NCBI GenBank assembly: GCA_035578905.1 | Contig: JAQJVL010000515.1 | Coordinates: 332,001 to 396,000, forward strand | DNA length: 64,000 nucleotides | From: Stictocephala bisonia | Lineage: Eukaryota > Arthropoda > Insecta > Hemiptera > Membracidae | Direction: 5' to 3' | Part shown: piece by piece, positions 37,643 through 50,201 of the stretch | How the letters are laid out: every line of letters starts with the position of its first letter | How positions within the stretch are numbered: position 1 is the first letter of the stretch | Program-made: the position numbers and the translations under genes | Notes under the pieces: model-generated | Seen by the model: only the letters and a program-made list of their open reading frames with translations | The model's database searches: none | Told to the model about the DNA's origin: nothing

Positions 37643-38600
37643 TACTTATATAGTGAGATAATAATAATCCTAATGTAAATAATAAAAATATAATTCATTG
37701 ATTGACGGGATTGAATCTTGTATAATTTAATTTGTAAAGTAATATAACTTGAATTGTAGGGTAAATTGATTAGGACGTCATAGTTTGTAAGGTCGTTGGT
37801 ATATTATTGTTTGATTGTTAATTTTGATTGGAATTGATTTATTGATTATTTCTTGAGTATAACTTGTTATTGAAAGTATAGTTTTCACTTGTTAGTATAG
37901 ACGTTTCGCTTGTTTAATACGTGTTTAGTTGGATTCTTAATGTGACGTTTATATCATTATTTAGAGGATTGTGATTTAATAGTATAGGAGTGTGTTGGTG
38001 CTTCTTGTAAAATAATATTTCTTGAATTTATTGGTTTACCAGACTGTATATTGAAGCCAATGTTAGTAGTAATTTTACTGAAGATTTCTAAAACTAATAA
38101 TTTGTATAGTCTATTATTGGACGAGAAGGGTATATTAAAGTAGGTGTATAATTGTAAAATAAGATAAGATAAATGTAATACTTTTGGAAGGGACTGTCAA
38201 GATGATATTCTGTGAAAATAAACTTGTGTTGCACTTTCATCAATGTAAATAGTTATTCCAGGTCCTGGTTTCTTACACTAGCTAAGTGAGTTATAAAAGT
38301 TAAATTATTTTCTCATTACTTGTAGAATAATCATTTGTAAATCAACATTTTATTAATCACCTTGAGTTTCGGTGGAAGTAAAAGTCTTACTTAGTGTTTG
38401 TTTGTCAAGAGTTTTACACTTTCTAAACTGTTAAAAAACAAATAAAATTAAATAAAAAGTTCTAAAGGAAACGTATGGCAAATTGGCAATTTTTGTGAAT
38501 TAGTGGTTATTGGTCATAGTGTGTGTTGTTTATTATATGTATAATTGTTTCGAATATTGCGTTTATTTTTTGTATTAACATGGTGTTGATTAAATTTTTA
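37643..38600. other. AT-rich spacer; nothing recognised
   Basis: No supported feature. Confidence 0.5.
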
Positions 38601-38604
38601 ACAA

Positions 38605-39320
38605 ATTAAATTGATTAAAATAATAATCAAGCAAATAGTAGTGACTAATGGTTACAAATATTCTGCAATTGAAAAAATATTACATAAAATAAAAAGCAGA
38701 AACATTTGTCAAGAAGAACCAGACAATATAGTTTTCATCTGTATTCCCCCAATACCAGTGCTTAATAAAGCAATTAGAAAAACATTAAAAAAATAAAAGA
38801 AAAAAATTGGTTTTAAAACCAATAACAACGCATTTGACCTGATACAACAGAATTCCACTTCAAAATTACATAAAAATCAAGAAATATTTTACAAATCAGG
38901 AGTTTACAAAATTAAATGTTCAGACTGACCAAAATATTATATTGGACAGACAAGACGATTATTTAAATGCAGCTTTAATGAACACATACAGCTCTAAAGT
39001 CAAAGAACAGAACTTCAATGAAATCTTCTTTTACAGAACACTTACTAAGCAATAATCACAACTACACAAACATGAAAACCAATATGACATATCTAAAATT
39101 CGATTCAAAAGCAAAAGACTCAAGAAGAACTTGAAATTTATATACATAACCAATAAAATCCCAACAAACTTAATCAACAAAAGATACAAAAGATTGTTGA
39201 TTAAGTTGTTGGGTTGGGGGACAAAAGATCAACAAAGTTAATACAAAAGAGAAACCCAACATTCGAAACAATTATACGGTACGTTAAATTAAATGTTAAA
39301 GGGTGCTCAGATTTTGTTTT
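38605..39320 (+). mobile_element. Penelope-like retroelement remnant with GIY-YIG domain
   Basis: After a 61-codon AT-rich frame, the frame around 38890-39000 reads IFYKSGVYKIKCSD, stop, PKYYIGQTRRLFKC and FNEHI. SGVYKI.C..C..YYIGQT.R....F.EH is the GIY-YIG endonuclease signature at the C-terminus of Penelope-like elements. The stop is a TGA where the second Cys codon is expected. Further frame changes make this a dead copy. Reverse-transcriptase motifs were not seen upstream. Confidence 0.75.
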
Positions 39321-40539
39321 ATATAATAACTTTAATACAAATATATATATTTATGAATGAATCTAATAGGAAGAATTTTAAATTCGATTTCACCATTTAA
39401 ACGTTTCTTATAGCTGTAGTTTTGAAAAGTGTAGTTCTACGTCTGATGACAGCAGGTAAGATGTAAATGCACTTTACTGTTCATCAAAGTGTATCAAATG
39501 GAAATAACCCCACTAAAATATTCATAATTTCGTCAAAGGAATTGTAATGATGAGTTAAGTTAAGTGGGAAATCCATATAAAATTGTAATCACAGTAATAA
39601 TAGTTAAAGGTCCCCAAATAAAAAAAAAAAAACATTCTTCATTATAGTATAAGCTCTTTAATTATAGAGTTTTTTTCTTTTTAGATTGCACATAGTATGA
39701 TGGATAAAATTTTGTTATAAGCCTTATACATGGCTGCTTTTTAACTAAAATTTTATTGCACAGTTTGTATAGCTTCACATTACTAGCAACATACTCTTAG
39801 TGTCAGTGTTTCTTTATTTTTATTAATATGAATCATATTTGTTTATTCATTAGGGATAGTATTTATGTATCTGAGCCTTTTTCTACTATCTATATTTATT
39901 ATATTACTGTTCTGATATAATAAATAACGTATATTCTGTAAATATACTAGTTTATTATTGTTTTTGCGGATTTTTTTATAAAAATGTCTTTTTAAATGAA
40001 TAACATTTTATGTAGGTATAAATAAAAAATTTCACTATCTTAAAAATGCAGTTTTGTAACATTTTAAAAAAATCATACCACAGTGTAATATTAAAATACA
40101 GAAGTGAAGTTAAGCTGTTTTATTTGTCATCCAAGCGATGCTAGCGCTCCAAGCGGTGTTAAAGCTGCCAGGTGGCACGGTAAGCAAATAAACTATTTGG
40201 TTTGAATATTTAAACACAATATATATTGCAACTTAAGTGCACTGACATGCCACCTAGTGGAGATATATCGTAGCTCTGCTTTGCCACCACTAGGATCGCT
40301 ATCATCAGCCATTTGGCATTTTTCTGAAGGGTAAGGACTGTGCATATTATAGACTGTGCTAATGCTGAAACTGAAATGTTCGTAACACATGCATTGTTAT
40401 CTTACTATAACCGTTTAAGTTGCCACAACTGCTATAGCAACATTTACAGACCTTCATATGTACATTTTTAGATTTGTTCAATGTTCCGTTGGATGAAAAC
40501 TATGTTATTACGAGCTATTATGCTCTCCAAAACGAATTT
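39321..40539. other. AT-rich sequence with an unassigned patch at 40080-40390
   Basis: The patch (AAGCGATGCTAGCGCTCCAAG and on) is a little GC-richer and holds a 65-codon minus-strand frame. No family recognised. Confidence 0.4.
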
Positions 40540-40790
40540 CTAATTGATTGTTTTGTTATTCCAGTTAATGTCTGCTCGGTTTTCAAAACCAGGTATTCTT
40601 CCCAATACATTTCACAATGAGAACGTAATTGATTACTGCACCGCTGTCCGTTTAATATCAGCAAGATTGATTCTCCTCCCGCCACATTTATCATTCAACA
40701 TTCTATTGTGAACAATGGCAGAGTCCATTCAGCAGTGGCCTGGTCCACTGCATTCAATTCGACTGCGCTCAAACTCTCAGGTGTTCGGAG
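40540..40790. repeat. Dispersed repeat family 2, copy 2
   Basis: Same orientation as 22740-23015, with only scattered substitutions across CCAGTTAATGTCTGCTCGG through GCCTGGTCCACTGCATTCA. Confidence 0.85.
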
Positions 40791-41907
40791 TACAGAAAAT
40801 ATCTCTTAACATTACCACAAAGATTGCTGTTGGGTACAGTGAGTAATCTTTTAAATTTTGGCTTTTTCAGAAATTAATGTTTTTGACAGTTTTGAGACTA
40901 TAACTTTAGTTAGTTAAAGAGTTAAAGGGACAATAATAAAATTGTAAAATTATCTCCATTCTATCTAAAATTGAAAAAAATATTTCTATCTACCATTCTA
41001 TTATCCTTCCCATTACAGAAATAAGTGCTTTGTTTTACATAAAATATTGATTTTAAGTCAACTACTTTTCAGAGAACTAAACCGGTTAAATGACTGCTGC
41101 TGTTTAATACATTTAGGGTTATTTGATGGACATAAATATGTATTACTATGTTATTTAAAGCGTAGCTACACGTTGATATATAAAAGGCAAATCACTATAC
41201 TGTCTTTATTGGGAAATGTTAAAACATGGCACCTTCGTTTAAACTCGATTTTCTGACCCGTGATAAATATTATAGTTTTACAAAACAAAGTTCTCCTGTA
41301 TTCATGTTCACCTTTTCACTCATTCCCATGTGGCATTGATGATCCCACACACCCACCAACTCGTTCGAGCATGAGGTACTCTGAATGTGGGGGTAATTGA
41401 ACAGCCATCGTTTACTAGTCGTGCAAACCCATAACTAGCCGTATGAAAACCTGCTAAGACGGAACAAGACTTTAACTATTTAGTTCCTTATATAATTTCT
41501 ATTTGTAGATTTTTCTTTCAGATTACGAGTCTCCTAACTCTTATAGGTTATATTGAGTACCTTAAGTTTTAAATTTATCACTTGGTGATAGCGACATATA
41601 TTTTAGTACGAAATATTAACATTCAATAAAATCGTCATTGGCCATAGTACATACATTATAATCTCAACTAAATGTAAGTTCTTACATACAAGAATAATTT
41701 TATAACTCATTTTCGTATATTAGACAACTACGTAGTGTTTTCTGTTTGAAAATAATAGACACAGGACTGTCAGTATGTGGTATTTGGTAATTTACAGGTA
41801 AAGAGCTCATTATATCTGACGCAAATATCCAATTGCCTATAAATACAACTTCACAATTATATAATTGTATTCAGCATACAAAGCGGGCTGGTTTTAGTAC
41901 ACAATAG
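40791..41907. other. AT-rich sequence; no exon recognised
   Basis: The expected exon 3 of duplicated copy 2 should lie on the minus strand below 41908, but none was identified. Confidence 0.4.
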
Positions 41908-42053
41908 TTAAGTGCACATGAGCGAGATAATGTACGCATACTCGCTCGTATGTTCAATAATTGCCTCTAAATTATTCCACCCCTGGTGAACCGTTCTGAA
42001 CTCTACCAGGCATAATGCATGTATGACAATCTCGTTATTGGCATTATATAGCC
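41908..42053 (-). CDS. Duplicated gene copy 2, exon 2: divergent Methyltransf_FA-like segment
   Basis: The acceptor TGTTCACAG (phase 1) is homologous to that of copy 1. The frame reads LYNANNEIVIHALC, LVEFRTVHQGWNNLEAIIEH and TSEYAYIISLMCT, then TAA at 41908. Compared with copy 1 only Q/H, A/T and S/A differ in the shared frame, while seven codons differ silently. The conserved GWNN...II core is intact. As in copy 1 the 3' border is unclear (possible donors GTATGC or GTGCAC, both phase 2). Family assignment is the same tentative one, by resemblance to the IGGW.NT.SVIR core. Confidence 0.65.
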
Positions 42054-45034
42054 CTGTGAACACGAATAAATTAAATATGAACTATAGTTTTAAAATACTA
42101 GTTTTTCAACACAAGATATACCTACTTTTAGTGACTAGAAGAGAATTGGGACTGTTAAGTGGAAAACTATTTAAGGAAAACACCTAAGATTCATAACAAA
42201 GGTTCCTTAAAATAATCACATGTAGTAATGTAACCAAGCTATTCGGGGACTGATTCTTGTAGATATCAAAGTTTGTTTTTTATTCATTTTAACACCAACA
42301 TAGTGCTTGCTCAAGTATTACTGTGTTAGAACATTGTTTTGTGTCTGTGTGGTAGTGGCTATTGGTCGGGCGATGTCTAATGAGTATAAGACCTCCCACA
42401 GCTTACAATCGGACCATTATATGGTTTTGTGTCTGTGTGGTGGTGGCTATTGGTCGGACGATGTGCAATGAGTATCAGACCTCCTACAGCCTACAATCAG
42501 ACCATTATATGGTTTTGTGTCTGTGTGGTGGTGGCTATTGGTCGGACGATGTCTAATGACTATCAGACCTCCCACAGCCTACAATCAGACCATTATATGG
42601 TTTTGTGTCTGTGTGGTGGTGGCTATTGGTCGGACGATGTATAATGAGTATCATACCTCCCACAGCCTACAATCAGACCATTATATGGTTTTGTGTCTGT
42701 GTGGTGGTGGCTATTGGTCGGACGATGTCTAATGACTATCAGACCTCCCACAGCCTACAATCGGATCATTATATAGTTTTGTGTCTGTGTGGTGGTGGCT
42801 ATTGGTCGGACGATGTCTAATGAGTATCAGACCTCCCACAGCCTACAATCAGACCATTATATAGTTTTGTGTCTGTGTGGTGGTGGCTATTGGTCGGACG
42901 ATGTCTAATGAGTATCAGACCTCCTACAGCTTACTATCAAACCATTATATGGTTTTGTGTCTGTGTGGTGGTGGATATTGGTCGGACGATGTCTAATGAG
43001 TATCAGACGTCCCACAGCTTACTACTATCAGACCATTATATGGTTTTGTGTCTGTGTGGTGGTGGCTGTTGGTCGGACGATGTATAATGAGTATCAGACC
43101 TCTCACAGCCTACAATCAGACCATTATATGGTTTTGATACTTCGTTTAGATTCAGCCCTTTTTGCTGTCAAAGCTACTTGCTATTATTTATAAATATACC
43201 AATCTAAGTACAATTAAAATTCAGTTACGTCCTGTTTTGTATATCATTATTTAGGAAATATGCGAAAAAAGATTGCATAACAGCTTTTAATAGGAATGAT
43301 TTTTGCATTTAGTTATGATTATTAATATATTTTTATCATCAAAATGTTAAAAGATTGGGTTTATTTATATCCAGTCAACCTATGTAAGTCTATTGTTTAG
43401 TAGATAATATATTACGTTATTGTAGTATGTATTTTAAATTTAATATAAGTATTAATAGTTAATAAGAGTGACCAAAGTCATTTGAAAAAAGGTTTGTATT
43501 ACAGATATTTAAGAAAAATTATATTGATTGTATTTGGTTTGTATCAGTGATATTTTGAAAACTCAGGGGATGGTCCACCAGACAGAGGAACAACCCACAG
43601 GCAATACTGGTGTTGACAGTTAGTTGCCTTGACTACCCTCTGTGTCTATTCAGTTACATGTACCATACAGGAACGTAAATGCCACGATATGCATGATGGC
43701 AGTTAACATGCAATAATTTAGTGCAACTATGAAAACATTCGATATTATATTGTCATATCGAAGAATAACCTCAGTCGCTTAATAAAGGAGCAAACGTTAG
43801 AATATATAGAATATATAAATTGATGTGCTTTTGAATAAAATAAAGGCTATACAATAATAAAAGCATACCTAAAGACTAAGGCAATAAGAAATATATTCGT
43901 AGTACGAATTTTATTACATTTTGTATGTTAATAATGTAAAGTAAATTTACAGTATAATGGCATTTGTATGATGAAGTTGGTTTTCATTGCTCTATATACA
44001 TCTATTAGTACATTATTATTTCATGTTTATTGAATTATGGATCCAATGCTATTTTAAGAAATACATTCCTAAAGCACTTACATTGTAAGATGTTGCATGA
44101 ATGTATTAATTAACTAAACACTATAGTTAAGTCTCTGAAATATAAATTAAAGTAGGAAATATTAAAAAACTATATATAAAACCTACTTAAAAGTAGGAAC
44201 CATTAAAAGAAGTTTAAGAAACTAATTGAGACATGGATGTATTATGTTAAATAATAATTAGCTCCTTTACATTATTCGTAAAATAATAGTTAAATTAAAA
44301 AATAATTAAGGCATTAAGTTTACATTAATATAAAATGTTCATGTGAAAAAATATTTTGGTTGGTAAGAAAGTGGTAACATGTAACTCGAAATGTAATTAC
44401 ATATGTATCACCAAGAGTTAAGTTCTTTGAAGAGGAATCTATTCATTCAATTAACAGGCTGACACAAGTAAATGTATAATTTTCAAATGTTGGGAGTTGG
44501 TATGTAATAAAGCACTCTACTAATTTTATTGAAATAAATATTTATTTGTGGTTTATCTATTCTAAAACAGACATAAAGTTAACAAAATAATAAAACAAGG
44601 GCTATTGTACAACAATGTTGACCTTTTAATATATTTTATGAACTGTAGGCTTATTATTATTTTTATCACAAATAAAAAGAATAAAATTACCTACTTACCG
44701 AATTGGAAACCTTGGTCCTAAAATTGAGAATGGTTTCCGTATTTACAGCATTATTTTTTTTTAAAGATGAGTCATCTCAGTGTAAATAAATATTATCTTA
44801 TAATAATCTATAGCTTGAAATAGGAAACTATTTTATGTTGCATAATATAAAATGCCTCCTGCGCAACATTAGTTATATTCTGTTCATTTTATAGTAATAC
44901 AAATAGAAACAATATTAAAGTTCGTACTAAACTAATTTAGTGTTTCTAGTTACTGGTTGCTATATTTGAAGTAAGTTTTGTCACAATGATGGATGACAAT
45001 GTGAAAACAAGGTAATTATAACTTAAAATATTAC
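42054..45034. other. Probable intron of duplicated gene copy 2
   Basis: It holds the 88-bp array (42336-43139) and about 1.9 kb of AT-rich sequence. A phrase near 43570-43640 (AATACTGGTGTTGACAGTT) also appears near 50860. The part next to exon 1 (from about 44920) is similar to the intron of copy 1. Confidence 0.5.
42336..43139 (+). repeat. 88-bp tandem repeat, about nine units
   Basis: Units contain TTTTGTGTCTGTGTGGTGG and GGACGATGTCTAATGAGTAT. Successive starts are 88 bp apart (42429, 42517, 42605). One unit near 43020 has a 3-bp insertion. Staggered 71-72-codon open frames arise from the repeat and are not genes. Confidence 0.97.
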
Positions 45035-45094
45035 TCACAACGGTGATCTCAATGAATGACGTGTCCGGTGTCAGCTGGAACTTATGAACTTGAT
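45035..45094 (-). CDS. Duplicated gene copy 2, exon 1 (60 bp)
   Basis: The acceptor TATTCTCACAG and the donor GTAATA (after GTT GTG A) bound a 60-bp phase 1-1 exon encoding QVHKFQLTPDTSFIEITVV. It is homologous to 33746-33805: the QLTPDTSFIEI core is identical in protein, and its codons are identical except one silent change. Confidence 0.6.
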
Positions 45095-45405
45095 CTGTGA
45101 GAATATTAATGACAGTAGTTTCTTTCTTTTTGAAATTTGGTTTTCGACGTTTCAATAATTCTTAAAAATGGTAAAAATAAAGGGTGTAAAACATTTTAAA
45201 AGTGTTTGAAGAATGGAAAGATTTGAACTGATTAAACATCTTATGAATGGCAATTATGTTTCCAAATTAAAAACGATTATCATTAATAAAACAAAAAATA
45301 CAAAATATTACTTCTTGTTACTGCGATTGACTTGAATTTTACTTAAAAACTAGGGAGCACCCCTAGTGAACTGTATAACGTAAAATCACAATATTAAATT
45401 TATTT

Positions 45406-46023
45406 ACAGTATCTCACTCACATTACTTGCAGTATCTCACTCACACTACTTGCAGTATCTTACTCACACTACTTGCAGTATCTCACTCACACTACTTGCA
45501 GTATCTCACTCACACTACTTGCAGTATCTCACTCACACTACTTGCAGTATCTCACTCACATTACTTGCAGTATCTCACTCACACTACTTGCAGTATCTTA
45601 CTCACACTACTTGCAGTATCTCACTCACACTACTTGCAGTATCTTACTCACACTACTTGCAGTATCTCACTCACACTACTTGCAGTATCTCACACACTAC
45701 TTGCAGTATCTTACTCACACTACTTGCAGTATCTCACTCACACTACTTGCAGTATCTCACTCACATTACTTGCAGTATCTTACTCACACTACTTGCAGTA
45801 TCCCACTCACACTACTTGCAGTATCTCACTCACACTACTTGCAGTATCTCACTCACACTACTTACAGTATCTCACTCACACTACTTGCAGTATCCCACTC
45901 ACACTACTTGCAGTATCTCACTCACGCTACTTGCAGTATCTCACTCACACTACTTGCAGTATCTCACTCACACTACTTGCAGTATCCCACTCACACTACT
46001 TGCAGTATCTCACTCACACTACT
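45406..46023 (+). repeat. 23-bp minisatellite, about 27 units
   Basis: The unit is CAGTATCTCACTCACACTAC plus TTG. Variants are TTACTC, CCACTC and one unit shortened by 4 bp near 45690. The three overlapping open frames here follow from the repeat and are not genes. Confidence 0.97.
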
Positions 46024-46243
46024 TTACCAGAAGTCAAGTAATTTACGACAAGAAGTGAAGTAATTTACCACAAGAGGTGAAGTAACTTACCATAAGAAGT
46101 GAAGTAATTTACCACAAGAAGTGAAGTAATTTACCACAAGAAGTGAAGTAATTTACCACAAGAGGTGAAGTAATTTACCACAAGAAGTGAAGTAATTTAC
46201 CATAAGAAGTGAAGTAATTTACCATAAGAAGTGAAGTAATTTA
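46024..46243 (+). repeat. 22-bp minisatellite, about ten units
   Basis: The unit GAAGTGAAGTAATTTACCAC plus AA directly abuts the 23-bp array with no spacer. Variants include AGAGG and CATAA. Confidence 0.95.
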
Positions 46244-47399
46244 GTAATCTTCCTAAATACTAGCCTTCCTGCATGTTTTGATGTTGAGTTAAATTTTCTT
46301 TGCTGTTTGTAGTTATAAACAGTCCTAATAAAGACTTAAAATACCCATATAATTCCAGTGTCACTCCAACCATTCAAATAAATTCAGATTCACATTCAAA
46401 TTCATATTTATGACATTGACGCTCGTGTGAATATTAAATAGTGCATAAATGATCACACGAGTGAAGTGATTAACAACTGAGTTGAAATTATAGTCTGAGA
46501 GGGTAATTTATAAATGTAAGTGGCCTACTGTCGGCACAGAAATTATATGCATCCGAGTTTGAAGTTTTTTTTTTTTTTTTTTGAGGGACTAAGTGCCTAC
46601 GAAAAATATGATGACACCATTATTTTCTTCGTTTAGTTTTACGTTTTAAGCATATGCGTTTTAACATTATAACATTATTTTTACAATAATTGTTATCCTA
46701 ATTGGAACAAAAAAGCACCGGATTTGTAAATACATCAAATTTAATCCATTATTATTAGTTTTATTCAAAATCCCGTTAATATATCTAACTTACTACTGAA
46801 TACTTGGTTGATAAGAATTATTTTTTATATCAGTTTTATGCATTTTAGAATTATTCTGACTTTTCGAGAAAAAAAAGTTGTTCTCAATTATCTTATATAC
46901 TCGTATATATTTTTTTCTTGGCTATTACAGGTCTTAAAATTAATTACTTGGTATTGTTGTAATTCTTATTGCACGCATAGTTAAAATATATGTGTTATAT
47001 TTGTGTAAGTAATGTATCGTAACTATGCATGTCATAAGAATTAAAACAAGACCAAGTAATTCATTTGAAACCTCTAGAAGCCAATAAAACAATGTTTCAG
47101 GAAATTTATCAGAGGGGGTCGAAATTTTTCATAGATAAAAACCCCACAGTTGATCATATAAACTTTCCCTGAAGTAAATCACTTAATCTCTATTCATAAC
47201 AAAGTTAATAGAAGGGTGGTTGGACTTTAAAGAGACCCTTTATATTTAAATCTCAATTATCAATGTGTTTCTTATATTAAACTTTTCAATGACTAATGGT
47301 TGTGCCCAGAGATTAATCTTAGAACATTCAGATTTGTTCTTCATTTATGAACATTAAATTCTGAATTATGAACCAAAATTCAAAGGTTACTTAATGTAA
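46244..47399. other. AT-rich sequence with a T18 run
   Basis: A homopolymer of T at about 46565-46582 may be the minus-strand tail of a retroposed copy. No gene recognised. Confidence 0.45.
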
Positions 47400-47700
47400 C
47401 CTAATGTAATCAGAGTGGCCAAACTGGAAGACATTTTCTGGACTCGGAATACCTGAGAGTTTGAGAATTGAATGCAGTGGACCAGGCCACTACTGAATGG
47501 ACTCTGCCATTCTTCACAATAGAATGTTGAATGATAAATGTGGCGGGAAGAGAATCAATCTTGCTGATATTAAATGGACAACGGTACAGTAATCAAATAC
47601 GTCTCCATTGTGAACATTTTCAGTAAGAATATCGAATTTAAAACAGAGCAAAATATACTAACTGGAAAAACAATACAATCAATATGAAATTCTTTTTGGC
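47400..47700. repeat. Dispersed repeat family 2, copy 3 (inverted)
   Basis: GAATGCAGTGGACCAGGCCA, CAATAGAATGTTGAATGATA and AGAATCAATCTTGCTGATAT are the reverse complement of the copies at 22740 and 40540. Confidence 0.85.
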
Positions 47701-48710
47701 CATAATAATAGATTATACAGTGTTTTCACCCCGCAAAAATTAGACTCATCTTTCGTATTATTATGTTCAAAATTAAATAGAGGTTGATAGCATTTATCAA
47801 GATTTAAAATTTAACAGGGTAAAATTAAAATTTCTTGGAGAATTTAAGCAGAAGTTCTCTAAAACTTCATCGCAATGTGTTATTACAGTTTTATTTTAAG
47901 TTGATATAAAACACTTCACGTAATATACACGGTTGTTTATAAACTCTCTGTCAACATTTTAGAATTTTATTCTAAACGAAAAAAATCGTCTAACAGTACA
48001 GTATATGTCACTTTTTTAGCCACATGCTTGTAAGTTTATGATATTTTTTAATCAAAAATGTTATTTCAAGAACCCTAAGTTTTACATGTATAATATTTCA
48101 TATACTTACTAATGTTACTAGTATGTAATTGTGCAATTAATTTTCTTAATATTTATAACTCCGTTTAAAAATGGGTTATATTTAAAATCCCTAGAAAACA
48201 TAATATGCAAACTATAGTAAAAATGATCTAGGACAAATTAATGTTATTTATTTAATGTTCAAACATATAATACCGTTTGTTTGAAGTTTGAATAATAATA
48301 TCAGAAATACAATGGAAAGACCTAAGTAGAGAATATAAGTTACAAATAATTGGCAAATAATTTGTGGTGCTTGCGAAATTCCAACACCTATTGATAAGCT
48401 TTCATTAGACACTGGTTTAGTTTAGTCATAGTTGAGTTACTTTTCTTAGTAGCAGAACAGTTTTTTTAGTTTATGAAATTATTAATTCATTGTGATGTAT
48501 ACATTGGAGGAATACCCTAATATACGTTTTTCTTATGGAGTCGCTAGAGGAAATGCAGTAATGGTCTACTCAAAGACAAACAGGTAGTGTCAAAATCGGC
48601 AAACAAGTCTAGCAATTCATATCCCATTAAGAGATATTGGAAAATTTAAAGTGAATATGTTTCATTCAGACTCCTCGTAATCCTTATTTTTAGGAAAAAG
48701 TTATAGAACA
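47701..48710. other. AT-rich sequence; nothing recognised
   Basis: No supported feature. Confidence 0.5.
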
Positions 48711-49018
48711 GTTTGAGTATACTCATCGTATAAGTATAAGTGCTGTAGGTACTAATCATTGTGTCAGGTGAAACATGATTCATCAAAGTTTGAGGATACT
48801 CCTCGTATAAGTATAAGTGCTGTAGGTACTAATCATTGTGTCAGGTGAATCATGATTCATCAAAGTTTGAGGATACTCCTCGTATAAGTATAAGTGCTGT
48901 AGGTACTAATCATTGTGTCAGGTGAAACATGATTCATCAAAGTTTGAGGATACTCCTCGTATAAGTATAAGTGCTGTAGGTACTAATCATTGTGTCAGGT
49001 GAAACATGATTCATCAAA
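48711..49018 (+). repeat. 77-bp tandem repeat, four units
   Basis: Units start GTTTGAGGATACTCCTCG at 48711, 48788, 48865 and 48942. The first unit is slightly diverged. Confidence 0.97.
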
Positions 49019-49383
49019 GCCATTTCGGGTTCAACAGGTTGAAGTGTTCACTTAGCACAATCGTTTATAGACAAATAAATAATAATCATGATTTTCAAAC
49101 AACAATGTTGTCTACAGACAAATCCACTTTTACCTAAGAGGTCTGTCCCTAAACACTAAGCATATTCATCTAAAACAGCCCTGGAAAATCTCCATAGCAT
49201 CCATTCTTACACTACGGCATTGCTTTTGCTTTAGTTTTGCAATTTAGTTTACAAATTAATTAGTTAATATATTTTAACTGGACAGCTTAATAACAACGTT
49301 TATAATGTATTTTTGAAAGATATGTTGCCAGAGCTGTTAGAACACGTTTAATTGAATACAAGAAAAATATTGTAGGTATCAAA

Positions 49384-49536
49384 ATGACGATACAACAGAA
49401 GGCTCATGTGAAACTCACTACAAGGGTACCCTGGCCTCTAAGATCCCCTGCAATTACCCCGACATATTTCTTCTTATGTATGTACATTAAGGATATATTG
49501 TATTCAACGCCCGTGGAAGATGTTATGGATTGTTGA
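49384..49536 (+). pseudogene. Tc1/mariner-type transposase C-terminal remnant
   Basis: A 50-codon frame contains WPLRSPAITPTYFFL and YIKDILYSTPVEDV, which resembles the family motif W.PRSPDL.PCDFFLWGY.KD.VY.TPV.D of DDE transposases of the Tc1/mariner superfamily. The D of PCD(F) and the LWG are changed (TYFFLCMY). No inverted ends or catalytic N-terminal part were found, so this is a short relic. Confidence 0.55.
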
Positions 49537-49917
49537 AGCAGCCTCTACGATTCAAGAAATACGAGAGGGATTGCTTGAAAGAAGAAGGTAGTCAGTCATT
49601 GATAATGACGTTGAGACTTATGATCCTAATTTAAAGTATATGTAACAATAAAATGTTGGATTCCTATTAGGTGTAGAAAATAGTTATCCTTCTTCTTAAT
49701 TAAAAGGAACATATGTTATTTTAATACATTTCTTAGATCATACCACATACATTTTCCATTGCATATAATTTATTTACCAGTTAAATAAAAATACATATCA
49801 TTGTTTTTAAAATTACTTTCCAGCATAACTTAGTATTAACAATTTCCAATATGATTAGTGGTTTTAGGTCATAGTTTGTGAACGTTGGAAATTTCTAAAC
49901 AGTGTAATATAAATTAC

Positions 49918-49942
49918 AAAAAAAAAAAAAAAAAAAAAAAAA
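49918..49942. repeat. A25 homopolymer
   Basis: An uninterrupted A run, possibly the tail of a short retroposed sequence to its left. Confidence 0.9.
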
Positions 49943-50201
49943 GCTGTTTAATTAAGTTCTTATGACCATAGTAAATGAAAATCATTTTATACATGTGAAA
50001 TTTACATTAAACACTCAAAAAATTTTTGAGGTATAGACATTAAAAAAAAATCAATACTTATAGGCAGACGGTAAAATAAGCGAGATGGAAAATGCTATTG
50101 GAAATATGTTTTGTTAGTTTTTATGTTTGGAATAATATTCCAAAATTATACTAAAACCCTTATAAACAATAAAACCTGTATAATAGACCCTGCAAATACA
50201 G

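Noticed and set aside
42362..43193. Series of 64-78-codon frames
   Set aside because: Staggered by exactly 88 bp; they follow the tandem repeat.
45427..46063. Three overlapping frames of about 200 codons
   Set aside because: All derive from the 23-bp unit, which is read through in all three frames.
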